Shown: positions 53,653-62,845, numbered from the stretch's first letter. The stretch is 64,000 nt of DNA from Castellaniella sp. UBA6218 (GCA_002421865.1 DISE01000119.1:1-64000), one strand, 5' to 3'. Numbers and translations are program-made. Notes: generated from the letters alone by a model not told the origin.

Positions 53653-54498
53653 ATGAACGTCTCCGCTCTGCGCACCATCCGCCACCTGGTCGCCATCGCA
53701 CTGCCCGCTTTCCTGGCGGCCGGCTGTGCCATGCATCGCCCGCCCACCGCGGAAGTCAAACCCCTGCTGAGCCAGCAAGACCAGGCTGCGATCCGGGACG
53801 GCGACCTGCGCATCGCCAACAGCGCCCTGCAAAGCGGCGATCTGGCCGTGGCCCGCAACGTCTTCACGCGAATGACTCAGGACCAGCCTGGAGCACCCGA
53901 AGGCTGGCAGGGACTGGGCAATACCCAATATCTGGCAGGCGAACTGGAGGCTTCCCGAAAGACTTTCAACCTAATGCTGGAGCGCTTCCCAAATTCGACC
54001 GAAGCGCGCATGGGACTGGCCCGCGTCGCAGTGAGACAGCGCAAGCTGGATCAAGCGGCGGCAGACTACCAGGCCGTGCTGGCCCTCAAGCCGGACGACC
54101 CATCAGCCCTGGCTGGCCTGGGCGCGACCCTCGACCTGCGAGGCCAGACTGCCGAGGCTCAAGCCGTCTACCGCCGCGGCCTGAGCCTGAATCCGGACAA
54201 CGCGGCCTTGCGCTCCAATCTGGGCTTGTCTCTGGCGCTGAACGGGAACCCCCGCGAGGCCATCAATGTACTGCTCGGCAATAGCGGCCTGCCGGACAAA
54301 TTGCCTCAGGAACGCGCCAATCTGGCGCTGGCCTACGGCCTGCTGGGCCGCGACGACGCCGCCGAAAACATCTTGATGACCGACCTGCCGGAAAGCGTCG
54401 CGCAGGACAACCTGGAGTTCTACCGTTATCTGCGAGAACAACTGGCGGCAAAACAGGCCTCGGCAAAGACGGCACGGCCTGGCGGGAGCGCCAAATGA
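53653..54498 (+). CDS. tadD: TPR lipoprotein TadD
   Basis: 281-residue lipoprotein: signal ending in LAAGC (Cys25), then four to five tetratricopeptide repeats (for example EGWQGLGNTQYLAGELEASR and PSALAGLGATLDLRGQTAEA). TadD acts as a pilotin-like assembly factor for the outer-membrane secretin. Overlaps tadE by 4 nt. Confidence 0.92.
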   Translation: MNVSALRTIRHLVAIALPAFLAAGCAMHRPPTAEVKPLLSQQDQAAIRDGDLRIANSALQSGDLAVARNVFTRMTQDQPGAPEGWQGLGNTQYLAGELEASRKTFNLMLERFPNSTEARMGLARVAVRQRKLDQAAADYQAVLALKPDDPSALAGLGATLDLRGQTAEAQAVYRRGLSLNPDNAALRSNLGLSLALNGNPREAINVLLGNSGLPDKLPQERANLALAYGLLGRDDAAENILMTDLPESVAQDNLEFYRYLREQLAAKQASAKTARPGGSAK

Positions 54499-54989
54499 AA
54501 CGGCGCTGGCCTCTGCGCCTGCGGTCCGACCAGCACGGCGCGACCGCTCTGGAGTATGCCCTGCTCATGCCGCTGCTGTTCGGGGTGATCTTCGTCTCGG
54601 TCGAAATCACCTTTATCCTGTTCGCCGACGCAAGTCTGGAAGCCGCCGCCAATCACGTGACTCGCATCGGCCGGATCGGCATCAAGGATGCCTCGGGCAA
54701 GCTGTCACGCCCCACTTGCGATCAATTGAAAGATATCCTCACCGCCGATCTGCCCCGCTGGGTGCACAGCAACACACTGGATTTCAACGTGACGGTCTAC
54801 CATGCCGGCGACACGCCTCCTTCCACCAAAGGGCAGTGCGGCAGTGGCGACACCGGCGAACCGGGCGACATGGCCATCTACACATTCGGCATCGAGCGCG
54901 CAGGCTTTACCGGTTTTCTTACCTGGGTGACCGGGGGCGGCCGCATGGTCCGCTCCGAGCGTTCCATCCTGGTTCAGAACGAGCGATGA
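54495..54989 (+). CDS. tadE: Pseudopilin TadE
   Basis: 164-residue TadE-like pseudopilin. Cleavage motif HG/ATALEYALLMPLLFG with Glu+5 and Tyr+6, then one transmembrane helix and a periplasmic part with two Cys that could pair. Minor pilins of this kind prime Flp assembly. Overlaps the next gene by 4 nt (ATGA). Confidence 0.9.
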   Translation: MKRRWPLRLRSDQHGATALEYALLMPLLFGVIFVSVEITFILFADASLEAAANHVTRIGRIGIKDASGKLSRPTCDQLKDILTADLPRWVHSNTLDFNVTVYHAGDTPPSTKGQCGSGDTGEPGDMAIYTFGIERAGFTGFLTWVTGGGRMVRSERSILVQNER

Positions 54990-55669
54990 ACATGGCGCCC
55001 GTGCCCCCCCCAAAAGCCATCGCTCCACGGCGCCACGCCCAGCGCGGCGTCGCGGCCCTGGAGGCCGCGATCGTGCTGCCCCTGATGGTGTTCATCATCC
55101 TCGGGGGGGTCGAACTGTACCTGTATACGCGCGTCATCGCCATCATGGACCGGGTAGCCTTCACCCTGGCCAACAGCATCTCCATACAGACCCAACTGAT
55201 CGACGACGGCAACTGCACGGCTCCCGACCATCTCTGCACCTACGGGACGATCATGCCCACCCTGCTGATGCCGCTGGCCTCGCCGAACGCATCGGTCATC
55301 ATCAGCGTGTACGCGACCGACCGACCGTCCAGCGGCGCCCCGACAGCCTGGACCAACATTTCATCCCCGAACCACGGCTGGACCCGGACGGTCTACCAGG
55401 GCTCCGCGGCCGCTGCCCCGATCAGCAGGATTTCCACGACCAGCCTGCCCGCGGCCATCATCAGCAACAACGTGCAGACCGCCGACACGGTCATCGCCGT
55501 GGAGCTGTTCTACGACTACAAGCCATTTGCCATCAGCGGCGCATTCTTCAATCTGCTGTTCAATACGCATCAATACAGCCGTGCTCTGATCCGCCCCCGC
55601 TATGCCGATCTTTGTCGGCTGACGGACCCCATGAATCCCGCTCCCGCCAACTCAGTGTGCGGGAGCTGA
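54986..55669 (+). CDS. tadF: TadF-like pseudopilin
   Basis: 227 residues from the ATG at 54986 (MNMAPVPPPKA). A TadE/TadF-like leader RG/VAALEAAIVLPLMVFIILGG keeps Glu+5 but has Ala instead of Tyr at +6; the periplasmic domain of about 170 residues has four or more Cys. Probable minor pilin of the same machine. The distinction from TadE rests on position and length. Confidence 0.85.
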   Translation: MNMAPVPPPKAIAPRRHAQRGVAALEAAIVLPLMVFIILGGVELYLYTRVIAIMDRVAFTLANSISIQTQLIDDGNCTAPDHLCTYGTIMPTLLMPLASPNASVIISVYATDRPSSGAPTAWTNISSPNHGWTRTVYQGSAAAAPISRISTTSLPAAIISNNVQTADTVIAVELFYDYKPFAISGAFFNLLFNTHQYSRALIRPRYADLCRLTDPMNPAPANSVCGS

Positions 55670-55686
55670 CACCCGGGAGCCGAGCC

Positions 55687-57912
55687 ATGAATCCGACCAA
55701 ACCAGTGTGGCACTTCACCCGACGGCTGCGGCGCGACCAGCGAGGCGCCGTGGCTCTGACCTTCCTGACGACTTCCGCCATCATGATCATGGGCACGCTC
55801 GGCGCGATCGACCTGGCACGCTACAACATCGCCGAAAGCCGTCTGCAAAACGCCGTTGACGCAACCAGCATTTCAGCTGGCCAGGCCCTGAGCGCCTGGG
55901 ATCCGGCCGTATCCAGCGACAAGACCGCCTGGACGAACTACGCCGGCGCCTTCTTTGCCGCCAACATGCCCGACGGCTACCTGGACAGTGACATCACAGC
56001 AGAAACGATCAAGCAAGGCATCGAGTATTGCACCGCGGACCCGGCCGGCGCCATCACCTGTCCGTCCCAGGCCACGGCCGGCACGCCGGTATCCGCACAG
56101 TACGTCAAAATCGACGCACGCGGCAGACTGCCGCTGCTGAGCGTGGGTTTTCTCAAGGTCGCCTCGCTCCCCCTGGGCGCCAACAACCAGGCAATCCGAC
56201 GGCTGAAGAACAACACCGAGATTGTCCTCGCACTGGAGGACTCCCAGTACACCGGCAGCGATAATGCGAATATCCAGGATGCGGCCAGGAAACTGGTGGC
56301 GGCCGCCTTGGGTGCCATGAATCTCGATGCCAGCGCTGAAGCGCAAGGCATTCGCGTCGGCATCGTGCCGTTCAGTGCGATGGTGCGCATGAACCCCGAC
56401 GGCCCGCAGACGCCAAATGCGAAAAATTGGGTCAAGACCGTCGCGAAAGACTTGGGTGTGAATGGCTACGTACAAAGCGGCAACTGGCTGGGCTGCGTTT
56501 CAGAGCCATATCCACCGGTCCCAGGCTATTACTGGGGAAATGGCGGCAATCCGGCGCTTCCCGCCGCCAAGCGGCTTCCGCCCGATCCTGCCAATGTCGT
56601 GAACGTTCAGGTACCGATCGCATCCTACGACATCAACGACCCCACAAATCCAAGCAATGGCTTTCAGCCGGTGTTCATGCCGATTCCGGCCACATCCAAA
56701 GGAACCAAGAACAACCTCGGGACATTCGTCGACAGCAATAAAATCACGATCACGAAACTGGACAGTTCCGGCAACCGGACGACTGCGACGTTCGATGTCA
56801 ACAATTCGAATCAGGCCAACATATTTCCCAGAGCGCCATCAGCGGGGATGGCACTGCCCGCAGATACGCTCAATTATCGCTTCATCGGCATGGACGCATC
56901 GTCCAATTGGGGGAATGTCGCCCCGGCAGTCTATTCCGCCTTTGAGCCAGACAGTTGCGCCTATGTCGGACGGACGCAATTCCTGAGCCAGGATGCCGCC
57001 ATACTGAATACCGCGATTGACACCATGCAGGGCAACCCCAAGTCCGAATCCCTGATTCCTGGAGGCCTTTTGTGGTCATGGCGTATGCTGGCGCCCGAAT
57101 GGAGCAGCGATCGTGTCGGTTCAGGTCGAGGCTGGGACGACAGCCAGCCCGACTTGCCCGCCGATCCAAGCAATACCGATCCTGAGAAAGCGATGGTGGA
57201 TGGCCGGGCCATCGTGCTGGTGAGTACCGGTCTGAATTCGACCGCCGGCGACACCGGTTACCGGGCCCCTGTGATGTATAACCCGTCATCCCCCGTCCAG
57301 AAGTCAGTCTTTCAGATGGTGGTGAATTACTGCAATGACGGCAATACTCAGCCCTTCAACAGCGCGGGCGTCGCCACGGGCTGTCCATCGGGCAATCTGC
57401 AGACAGGGGTGGTCACTTCCCCCTTGAGCAGCACCATTACTGGCGACAACGCGATTGGCAACCGGGGCAGCGCAAACAACCCGAAGGACACCATCAAAGA
57501 GGTCTCGATCTGGCCCGCCACATCCTTGGTCAACCTGGACATGCGCTCTCCTGCCGCGATCGTCAATGCGTTTGCCGGCTACGGCTCGAAGCTCGTCGGT
57601 ATCCATAGCCTGGAAGGCTTTGTGGACGGGACCGCCACCATCGGGTGGCCCGCCGGAACAACGACGGGATTGACGGCCAGCAACGCCAAGGCCTACATGC
57701 TGGCCGTCTGCGATGCCATCAAGAGCGACAACGCCACGCATCCCATTCATTTGTATACCGTTTTCCTGAAAGGCAGCGGCGGCGACCAGAATGCAATGGG
57801 TACTTGCGCCAGCGGTCCAGCCTACGCTTACACCAACGAGGACACCAACACGCTCAGCAGCACCTTTGCCGCCATATTAGGCTCGATGACGGAGTTACGG
57901 CTGACGGAGTGA
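55687..57912 (+). CDS. tadG: Pilus assembly protein TadG
   Basis: 741-residue protein from the ATG at 55687. The leader-like RG/AVALTFLTTSAIMIMGTLGA lacks the Glu+5 of pseudopilins, so processing is doubtful. IDLARYNIAESRLQNAVDAT is the TadG hallmark. TadG proteins usually carry a von Willebrand A domain with a DxSxS metal site; here the corresponding strand reads VLALEDSQYTGSDN, so the metal site appears lost or altered. The long periplasmic part is Asn/Ser/Thr/Pro-rich, and the end (TEDTNTLSS-like, ILGSMTELRLTE) matches TadG. Last gene of the operon. Confidence 0.88.
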   Translation: MNPTKPVWHFTRRLRRDQRGAVALTFLTTSAIMIMGTLGAIDLARYNIAESRLQNAVDATSISAGQALSAWDPAVSSDKTAWTNYAGAFFAANMPDGYLDSDITAETIKQGIEYCTADPAGAITCPSQATAGTPVSAQYVKIDARGRLPLLSVGFLKVASLPLGANNQAIRRLKNNTEIVLALEDSQYTGSDNANIQDAARKLVAAALGAMNLDASAEAQGIRVGIVPFSAMVRMNPDGPQTPNAKNWVKTVAKDLGVNGYVQSGNWLGCVSEPYPPVPGYYWGNGGNPALPAAKRLPPDPANVVNVQVPIASYDINDPTNPSNGFQPVFMPIPATSKGTKNNLGTFVDSNKITITKLDSSGNRTTATFDVNNSNQANIFPRAPSAGMALPADTLNYRFIGMDASSNWGNVAPAVYSAFEPDSCAYVGRTQFLSQDAAILNTAIDTMQGNPKSESLIPGGLLWSWRMLAPEWSSDRVGSGRGWDDSQPDLPADPSNTDPEKAMVDGRAIVLVSTGLNSTAGDTGYRAPVMYNPSSPVQKSVFQMVVNYCNDGNTQPFNSAGVATGCPSGNLQTGVVTSPLSSTITGDNAIGNRGSANNPKDTIKEVSIWPATSLVNLDMRSPAAIVNAFAGYGSKLVGIHSLEGFVDGTATIGWPAGTTTGLTASNAKAYMLAVCDAIKSDNATHPIHLYTVFLKGSGGDQNAMGTCASGPAYAYTNEDTNTLSSTFAAILGSMTELRLTE

Positions 57913-57984
57913 CCCGGGAAACAGTCGATCGGCCAGTTCATAGGCCTCACCTCCACCTTGCCAGGTTCGTCCTGGCTCTCCGGC

Positions 57985-58028
57985 AAAAACAAGGGCCTAC
58001 ACACCGAAGCGTGTAGGCCCTTGTTTTT
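57985..58028. terminator. Bidirectional terminator of the Tad operon and tRNA-Pro
   Basis: A very strong hairpin, about 17 bp, AAAACAAGGGCCTACAC/GTGTAGGCCCTTGTTTT around a short loop, with A5 on the left and T5 on the right, so it can work on both strands: after tadG (plus) and after tRNA-Pro (minus). Confidence 0.92.
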
Positions 58029-58041
58029 ACTGCTTTTTTCG

Positions 58042-58120
<79 letters not shown>

Positions 58121-58128
58121 AGAACGTG

Positions 58129-58137
58129 ATTCTAGCA
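58129..58137 (-). promoter_or_regulatory. Extended -10 promoter of tRNA-Pro
   Basis: On the minus strand TGCTAGAAT forms an extended -10 (TGn plus TAGAAT), 11 nt before the mature tRNA 5' end. No consensus -35 at 17 bp. Confidence 0.45.
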
Positions 58138-58185
58138 CAGATTTTCCCCGCTGCCGGCGCCCTTTGTCGCGAGTGACTGGATCGA

Positions 58186-58220
58186 TTGAAACCCGGGCGG
58201 CAATCTAGTAACCTAAGTTA
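58186..58220 (+). promoter_or_regulatory. marR promoter with overlapping palindromic operator
   Basis: TTGAAA (58186-58191), a 17-bp spacer and TAACCT (58209-58214) form a plausible promoter. The -10 lies inside the palindrome TAAC-CTAA-GTTA (58209-58220), which ends 5 nt before the ATG. A repressor bound here would block its own transcription. There is no room for a Shine-Dalgarno, so the mRNA may be leaderless. Confidence 0.6.
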
Positions 58221-58225
58221 GCATA

Positions 58226-58726
58226 ATGTCCAGACAATCCTCCTTCGACGCCTTCGAGCAGGCCATGCAGGACCTGTCGCAGCGCCTGTCTTCGCGCGGG
58301 TCGATGCGCGAAGCCGTGATCGCGCGCCTGCTGCAGCACACCGGTGCGCGCCTGAACGACTACCTCGACGCTCCGTTCAAGCCGCATGGCCTCAACGCGA
58401 CGCTATGGACTTCCCTGGTGGTGATCTACGCGAGCAAGAAACGCCGGCTCAAACCTTCGGAGCTCAGCATGTTCATGAACTCATCGCGGATGAACAGCAC
58501 CCGGGTGGCGCGTCAGCTCGAGCAGCGCGGTCTGACCCGGCGCGTCGCCGACCAGACGGACGGCCGCCAGCTGTTCCTCGAAATCACGCGCAAAGGCATC
58601 GCTTTCGTGGAGGAACAGCTCCCTTTGCGCCGACGGCACCTGGAACAGGCATTCGATGGCTTTGCGACGGATGAGGTGGATCAATTGCAACGCCTGCTGC
58701 GCAAGCTGTTGAACAATCTCGAATAG
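58226..58726 (+). CDS. MarR-family transcriptional regulator
   Basis: 166-residue winged-helix dimer of the MarR/EmrR type: helix NATLWTSLVVIYASKKRRLK, recognition region PSELSMFMNSSRMNSTRVAR with QLEQRGLTRR, and wing Arg/Asp (VADQTDGRQLFLEITRKG). Such proteins repress efflux genes until a phenolic or drug ligand binds. The neighbouring DHA2 exporter and two shared palindromes indicate self-regulation and control of the exporter. Confidence 0.94.
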   Translation: MSRQSSFDAFEQAMQDLSQRLSSRGSMREAVIARLLQHTGARLNDYLDAPFKPHGLNATLWTSLVVIYASKKRRLKPSELSMFMNSSRMNSTRVARQLEQRGLTRRVADQTDGRQLFLEITRKGIAFVEEQLPLRRRHLEQAFDGFATDEVDQLQRLLRKLLNNLE

Positions 58727-58766
58727 CACTTCACGAAACCCGCGCAGCCTCTCTTTTTTTGCAGAC

Positions 58767-58786
58767 GTAGTAACTATAGTTACTAC
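58767..58786 (+). promoter_or_regulatory. Perfect 20-bp palindromic operator before the exporter gene
   Basis: GTAGTAACTATAGTTACTAC is a perfect inverted repeat, 13 nt before the exporter ATG. It contains TATAGT (58775-58780), a five-of-six match to the -10, and its core TAAC-N4-GTTA matches the palindrome ahead of marR. Very probably bound by the MarR protein next door. Confidence 0.75.
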
Positions 58787-58799
58787 CCCCTCCTCTCAT

Positions 58800-60311
58800 A
58801 TGACAACGGACTCTAAGCCCTGGCGCCATGCCACCGACCGCTCTACGCGGTCCATGATCACCGCATCGATCATGCTGGCCACCATCATGCAGACGCTGGA
58901 CAGCACCATCGCCAACGTCGCCCTGCCTCACATGGCCGGCGGGCTGTCGGCCTCTCAGGACCAGATCACCTGGGTGCTGACCTCTTACATCATCGCGGCG
59001 GCCATCGCCACCCCGGTCACGGGCTGGGTCTCGGGCAGATTCGGGCGCAAAACCGTATTCCTGGCGTCCATCGCCGGCTTCACGATCAGTTCGCTGCTGT
59101 GCGGCCTGGCCGGAAATCTGCCGGAAATCGTCGTGGCGCGCCTGCTGCAAGGCGTGTTCGGCGCCGCCCTGGTGCCCCTGTCGCAAGCCATCATGCTGGA
59201 CATCAACCCGCCGGAACGGCATGCCCGCGCCATGGCCCTCTGGGGCATGGGCGTAATGCTGGGACCGATCCTGGGGCCGACCCTGGGGGGCTGGCTGACC
59301 GACAACGAGAGCTGGCGCTGGGTGTTCCTGATCAACCTCCCGCTGGGCGTCCTGGCGTTGATCGGCGTCTATCGTTTCGTCGGCGAGACCAGGGCCTCCA
59401 CACCGTCCAGATTCGACTGGGTCGGTTTCTCCATGCTGGCCCTGGCCATCGGCATGCTGCAACTGCTGCTCGACCGCGGTGAACAGGCGGACTGGTTCGA
59501 GTCCGTCGAGATCCGCCTGGAGGCCGTCTGCGCGGTCGTCGCCTGTACTTTCTTCGTGCTGCACACAGCCACCGACGGCGAAGAATCCTTTTTCAACAAG
59601 GCACTGTTGAAAGACCGCAACTTCGTGACCGGCCTGGCCTTTTATTTTTTGCTGGGCCTGCTGCTGTATGCCACGCGCGCGCTGCTGCCATCGATGCTCG
59701 AGACACTGCTGGGATACCCCGTGACGACGACGGGGCTCGTGACGGCGCCGACGGGCATCGGCACCATGATCGCCATGCTGTTCGCCGGCCGACTGGTCGG
59801 GCGGATCGACAGCCGCCTGATCGTCGCGCTGGGATTCGGACTGACGGCGGCATCGCTGTGGAGCATGTCATGCTATACGCCGCAAATCACGACATGGGAC
59901 GTGGCCTGGCCCGGATTCGTGCAGGGACTGGGTCTAGGGTTCACCTCGGTGCCGCTGATCACCATGACATTTTCCACCCTGGCTCAGCGCCTCAGGCCGG
60001 AAGGCACGGCCATTTACAGCCTGTCGCGCAACATCGGCAGCAGTATCGGCATTTCAATCATGCAGACCCTGATGGTGCGCAACACCATCATCATGCACAG
60101 CTCGCTGGCCGCTGAAATCACGCCGAAGGCGCTGCAGGCCGGCCCTGTGGCCGCGGCGCTGGCCAGCGGTCCGGATGCGATGGCGGGCCTGAACGAAATG
60201 CTGAACACCCAGGCGTCATTCATCGCCTATCTGGACGATTTCAGGCTGATGTTCTGGATGACGCTGCTCGCCATCCCCTGTCTCTGGCTCATGCGGACGC
60301 ACGACCGATGA
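58800..60311 (+). CDS. DHA2-family drug:H+ antiporter (EmrB/QacA type)
   Basis: 503-residue MFS exporter with 14 predicted spans. Motif D1-like LDSTIANVALPHMAG in TM1, motif A GRFGRKTVFLASI in loop 2-3, motif C GVMLGPILGPTLGGWL in TM5. EmrB proteins normally pair with an EmrA adaptor and a TolC channel; no emrA is present here, so it acts alone or with a distant adaptor. Its gene is preceded by the MarR-type palindrome. No Shine-Dalgarno is visible. It ends 4 bp from the convergent EAL gene. Confidence 0.93.
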   Translation: MTTDSKPWRHATDRSTRSMITASIMLATIMQTLDSTIANVALPHMAGGLSASQDQITWVLTSYIIAAAIATPVTGWVSGRFGRKTVFLASIAGFTISSLLCGLAGNLPEIVVARLLQGVFGAALVPLSQAIMLDINPPERHARAMALWGMGVMLGPILGPTLGGWLTDNESWRWVFLINLPLGVLALIGVYRFVGETRASTPSRFDWVGFSMLALAIGMLQLLLDRGEQADWFESVEIRLEAVCAVVACTFFVLHTATDGEESFFNKALLKDRNFVTGLAFYFLLGLLLYATRALLPSMLETLLGYPVTTTGLVTAPTGIGTMIAMLFAGRLVGRIDSRLIVALGFGLTAASLWSMSCYTPQITTWDVAWPGFVQGLGLGFTSVPLITMTFSTLAQRLRPEGTAIYSLSRNIGSSIGISIMQTLMVRNTIIMHSSLAAEITPKALQAGPVAAALASGPDAMAGLNEMLNTQASFIAYLDDFRLMFWMTLLAIPCLWLMRTHDR

Positions 60312-60315
60312 ATGA

Positions 60316-62172
60316 TCACACCGCTTGCGCCACGGGCAGAGGCTGGGGCCGCCTGCGCTCGACATACAGGCAGGGACCGGCATGTTTTTTTGCCTGGGCC
60401 TTGGCCTCGCTGGCCGCCTGGGCGATCTGGTGGCGCGACTGGTAGGCGCCGGGCTCGACCGGCACGGCGCCCAGCGACAGCGTGGGCAGTCCGTAATGGC
60501 GGCGATGGCCCAGACGATCTTCGGCCTCGTAGCCGTCGGCTACCGTCTGTCCTGTCTCTTCCAGCAGGCGCGTCATCCCCAGGGAAAAATCGTCCAGCAT
60601 GGCTTCGCACCGCGCCCGCCAGTCCGGGCTGCGGAACAGCAGGATGAAGTCGTCGCCGCCGATATGGCCCAGGAAATCCCGGCCGGCGTCGGTGTGCGCC
60701 GACAGGATCCGGCCCAATAGCTGGATCACGTCATCGCCGCAGCGGTAACCGAACACGTCGTTGAAGGGCTTGAAGTGGTCCAGGTCGGCGTGGCAGACCA
60801 CGAAAGGCTGGCCATCGGCCAGGAACCTCTGGATCCGCCTGTCGATGGGCACGTTGCCCGGCAATTGCGTCAAGGGGTTGGCGTGCTGCGCGGCGCGCAG
60901 TTGCAGCTGGTTGAGCGCCTGCAGGAGATCCTGGCTGGCGCCGATGCCCAGGTAACGTCCCCGCCCCGTGATGATGAAATCGCTGGCCAGTTGATGGCTC
61001 TCGGCCTCGGCCAGCCAGCGGCTGAGCGTCATCAGCGGCGTATGCATGTCCACGATCAGCGGCGAGGCGTCCATGAACAGGCGGCAGGGCTTGGGGCCAT
61101 ACAATTCACGCTGATACGGCAGCGAGAAACGCTCGATCAGGCTGGCCCGGGTCAGCGCGCCGACCGGCGCCTCTCCGTCCACCACGGGAATGGTGTGCAG
61201 TTCGGGATGCCGCCGGAACAGGTCGAACACCGCCTCGTTGGGCATGGTGGACGAGACGCACGGCACACGGCGCAACAGTTGCAGCGCCCTGCCCTCGGCC
61301 CCGTCGTGGGCAGGGTCGAATTCCAGGCCGCCGCGCGAATCGGCAAGCCGGCGTTCCGCCAGACTGGCGGTCAGATCGGACCAACGCGTCCGGGAAGGCT
61401 CGGCCGCGGGCCGTTCGATAAAGTAACCCTGGGCGCAGGCCACCCCCAGGTCGGCGACGCAGGCCAGCTCATCCAGCGTTTCGACGCCTTCGGCGACGAC
61501 GACGGCGCCAGCCACGGTGGCGATGTCGCAGACCGAGCGCAGGACCTGCTGGCGCAGCAGATCGTCCTGGATGCCTGCCGTGAAGATCTTGTCGGTCTTG
61601 ATGAATTCGGGCCGCAGGTCCAGCCAGCGCCCCAGATTGGAAAAACCCGAGCCCAGGTCGTCGATGGCGAACTGGACGCCTCTGGCGCGCAGCCGGGTGA
61701 CGGCCGGAGGCAGGTCCGCCCAGCATTCGCCCTGGTTCTGCTCGGTGATTTCGATCACCAGCCGGTCGGGATCCAGACCGGCCCCGGCCAGCAGCGCGGC
61801 CAGGTCCAGCGCCCCGTCGGCCGCGTGCAGCAAGGCCATGGGGCTGACGTTCAGGAACAACCGGCCCGGCAGGTTCAGCGCCGCGAAGCGGCGCACCACC
61901 TCGCGGCAGGCACGGTGTTCGACCTGGATGCCCAGATGGCGCGCGCGCGCCGCTTCGAACAGGCGGTCCGGCGCCCGGAGCGGGCTGCCCTGAGGGCCCC
62001 GGATGAGTCCTTCGTACCCGAGCAGCGTGCCCTCCCGCACCCACAGGATGGGCTGGAAGACGGCGCTCAGATCCCCATGAAGCAGCAGGGCGGCCACATC
62101 GTCCGCCCTCTCGGGGCGGTCATGATCGATCATCGGCGGCTCGCACAACTCGGGATCCAGGGCAAGAGACAT
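60316..62172 (-). CDS. EAL-CBS-GGDEF cyclic-di-GMP signalling protein
   Basis: 618 residues from the ATG at 62172 (the reading frame also offers GTG at 62181). N-terminal EAL domain: GYEGLIRG (Glu54), NVSP, VIEITEQ, AIDDLGSGFSN (DDFGTG variant), IKTDK and VAEGVET; most metal and catalytic positions are kept, so phosphodiesterase activity is plausible. Tandem CBS pair at about 300-430. C-terminal GGDEF domain with GGDDF at about 505-509, a non-standard but possibly active or GTP-binding site. No transmembrane segment, so cytosolic. The EAL-first order is the reverse of the common GGDEF-EAL arrangement. Confidence 0.92.
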   Translation of the reverse strand: MSLALDPELCEPPMIDHDRPERADDVAALLLHGDLSAVFQPILWVREGTLLGYEGLIRGPQGSPLRAPDRLFEAARARHLGIQVEHRACREVVRRFAALNLPGRLFLNVSPMALLHAADGALDLAALLAGAGLDPDRLVIEITEQNQGECWADLPPAVTRLRARGVQFAIDDLGSGFSNLGRWLDLRPEFIKTDKIFTAGIQDDLLRQQVLRSVCDIATVAGAVVVAEGVETLDELACVADLGVACAQGYFIERPAAEPSRTRWSDLTASLAERRLADSRGGLEFDPAHDGAEGRALQLLRRVPCVSSTMPNEAVFDLFRRHPELHTIPVVDGEAPVGALTRASLIERFSLPYQRELYGPKPCRLFMDASPLIVDMHTPLMTLSRWLAEAESHQLASDFIITGRGRYLGIGASQDLLQALNQLQLRAAQHANPLTQLPGNVPIDRRIQRFLADGQPFVVCHADLDHFKPFNDVFGYRCGDDVIQLLGRILSAHTDAGRDFLGHIGGDDFILLFRSPDWRARCEAMLDDFSLGMTRLLEETGQTVADGYEAEDRLGHRRHYGLPTLSLGAVPVEPGAYQSRHQIAQAASEAKAQAKKHAGPCLYVERRRPQPLPVAQAV

Positions 62173-62287
62173 GAAAGGCACAGCGGTACAAGTTGCAATA
62201 CCGCGTACCTTAAATGAAATTCATGACAGGAGGATGACCCCGCCGGTGGCCGTGCTGCGCAAAATCAAAACCCGGACGTGCGAAAGA

Positions 62288-62845
62288 CTACAGCAGGCCC
62301 AGCTGCAGTCGCGCGGGCTCGCTGATCATCTCGCGGCTCCAGGGGGGATCCCAGACCAGGTCGACCGCGGCCTCGTCCACGCCCTCGATGTTGAGCAGCT
62401 TGTTGCGGGCCTCGTCGGCGATCATGGTGCCCATGCCGCAGCCGGCCGCCGTCAGGGTCATCTTGATCTCGATGCGGAAACGGTCCTGGACGCTGGCGGG
62501 CAGGACTTTGCATTCATACACCAGCCCCAGATTCACGATATCCACCGGAATCTCGGGGTCGTAGCAGGTGGACAGCATGGCCCAGGCGGCTTCTTCCACG
62601 GACTCTGCCGTGGCGGGGCCCTGGTGGACGTGCTTGACCTCCTCGACCGGCTCGAAGCCCAGGGCGTCGCCGTCCTTTCCCTCGATGCGATAGAGGTTGC
62701 CCTCGACCATGACGGTGTAGGTGCCCCCCAGCTGCTGGGTGATGACGGCCTCGCAGCCAGCCTCGATGGTGACGGGCGAGCCGTAGGGGACGGTGACCGC
62801 CGGGCAGTCCCGGTTGACGATCACTTCCTGACGATTGAAGCTCAT
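62288..62845 (-). CDS. sufT: Fe-S cluster assembly protein SufT
   Basis: 185-residue protein with a C-terminal MIP18/DUF59 domain (MLSTCYDPEIPVDIVNLGLV with CYDPEIP, TLTAAGCGMG, and VDLVWDPPWSREM). SufT supports maturation of Fe-S enzymes under high demand. It lies 23 nt after sufU on the same strand; the Shine-Dalgarno AAGG precedes the ATG. Confidence 0.95.
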   Translation of the reverse strand: MSFNRQEVIVNRDCPAVTVPYGSPVTIEAGCEAVITQQLGGTYTVMVEGNLYRIEGKDGDALGFEPVEEVKHVHQGPATAESVEEAAWAMLSTCYDPEIPVDIVNLGLVYECKVLPASVQDRFRIEIKMTLTAAGCGMGTMIADEARNKLLNIEGVDEAAVDLVWDPPWSREMISEPARLQLGLL

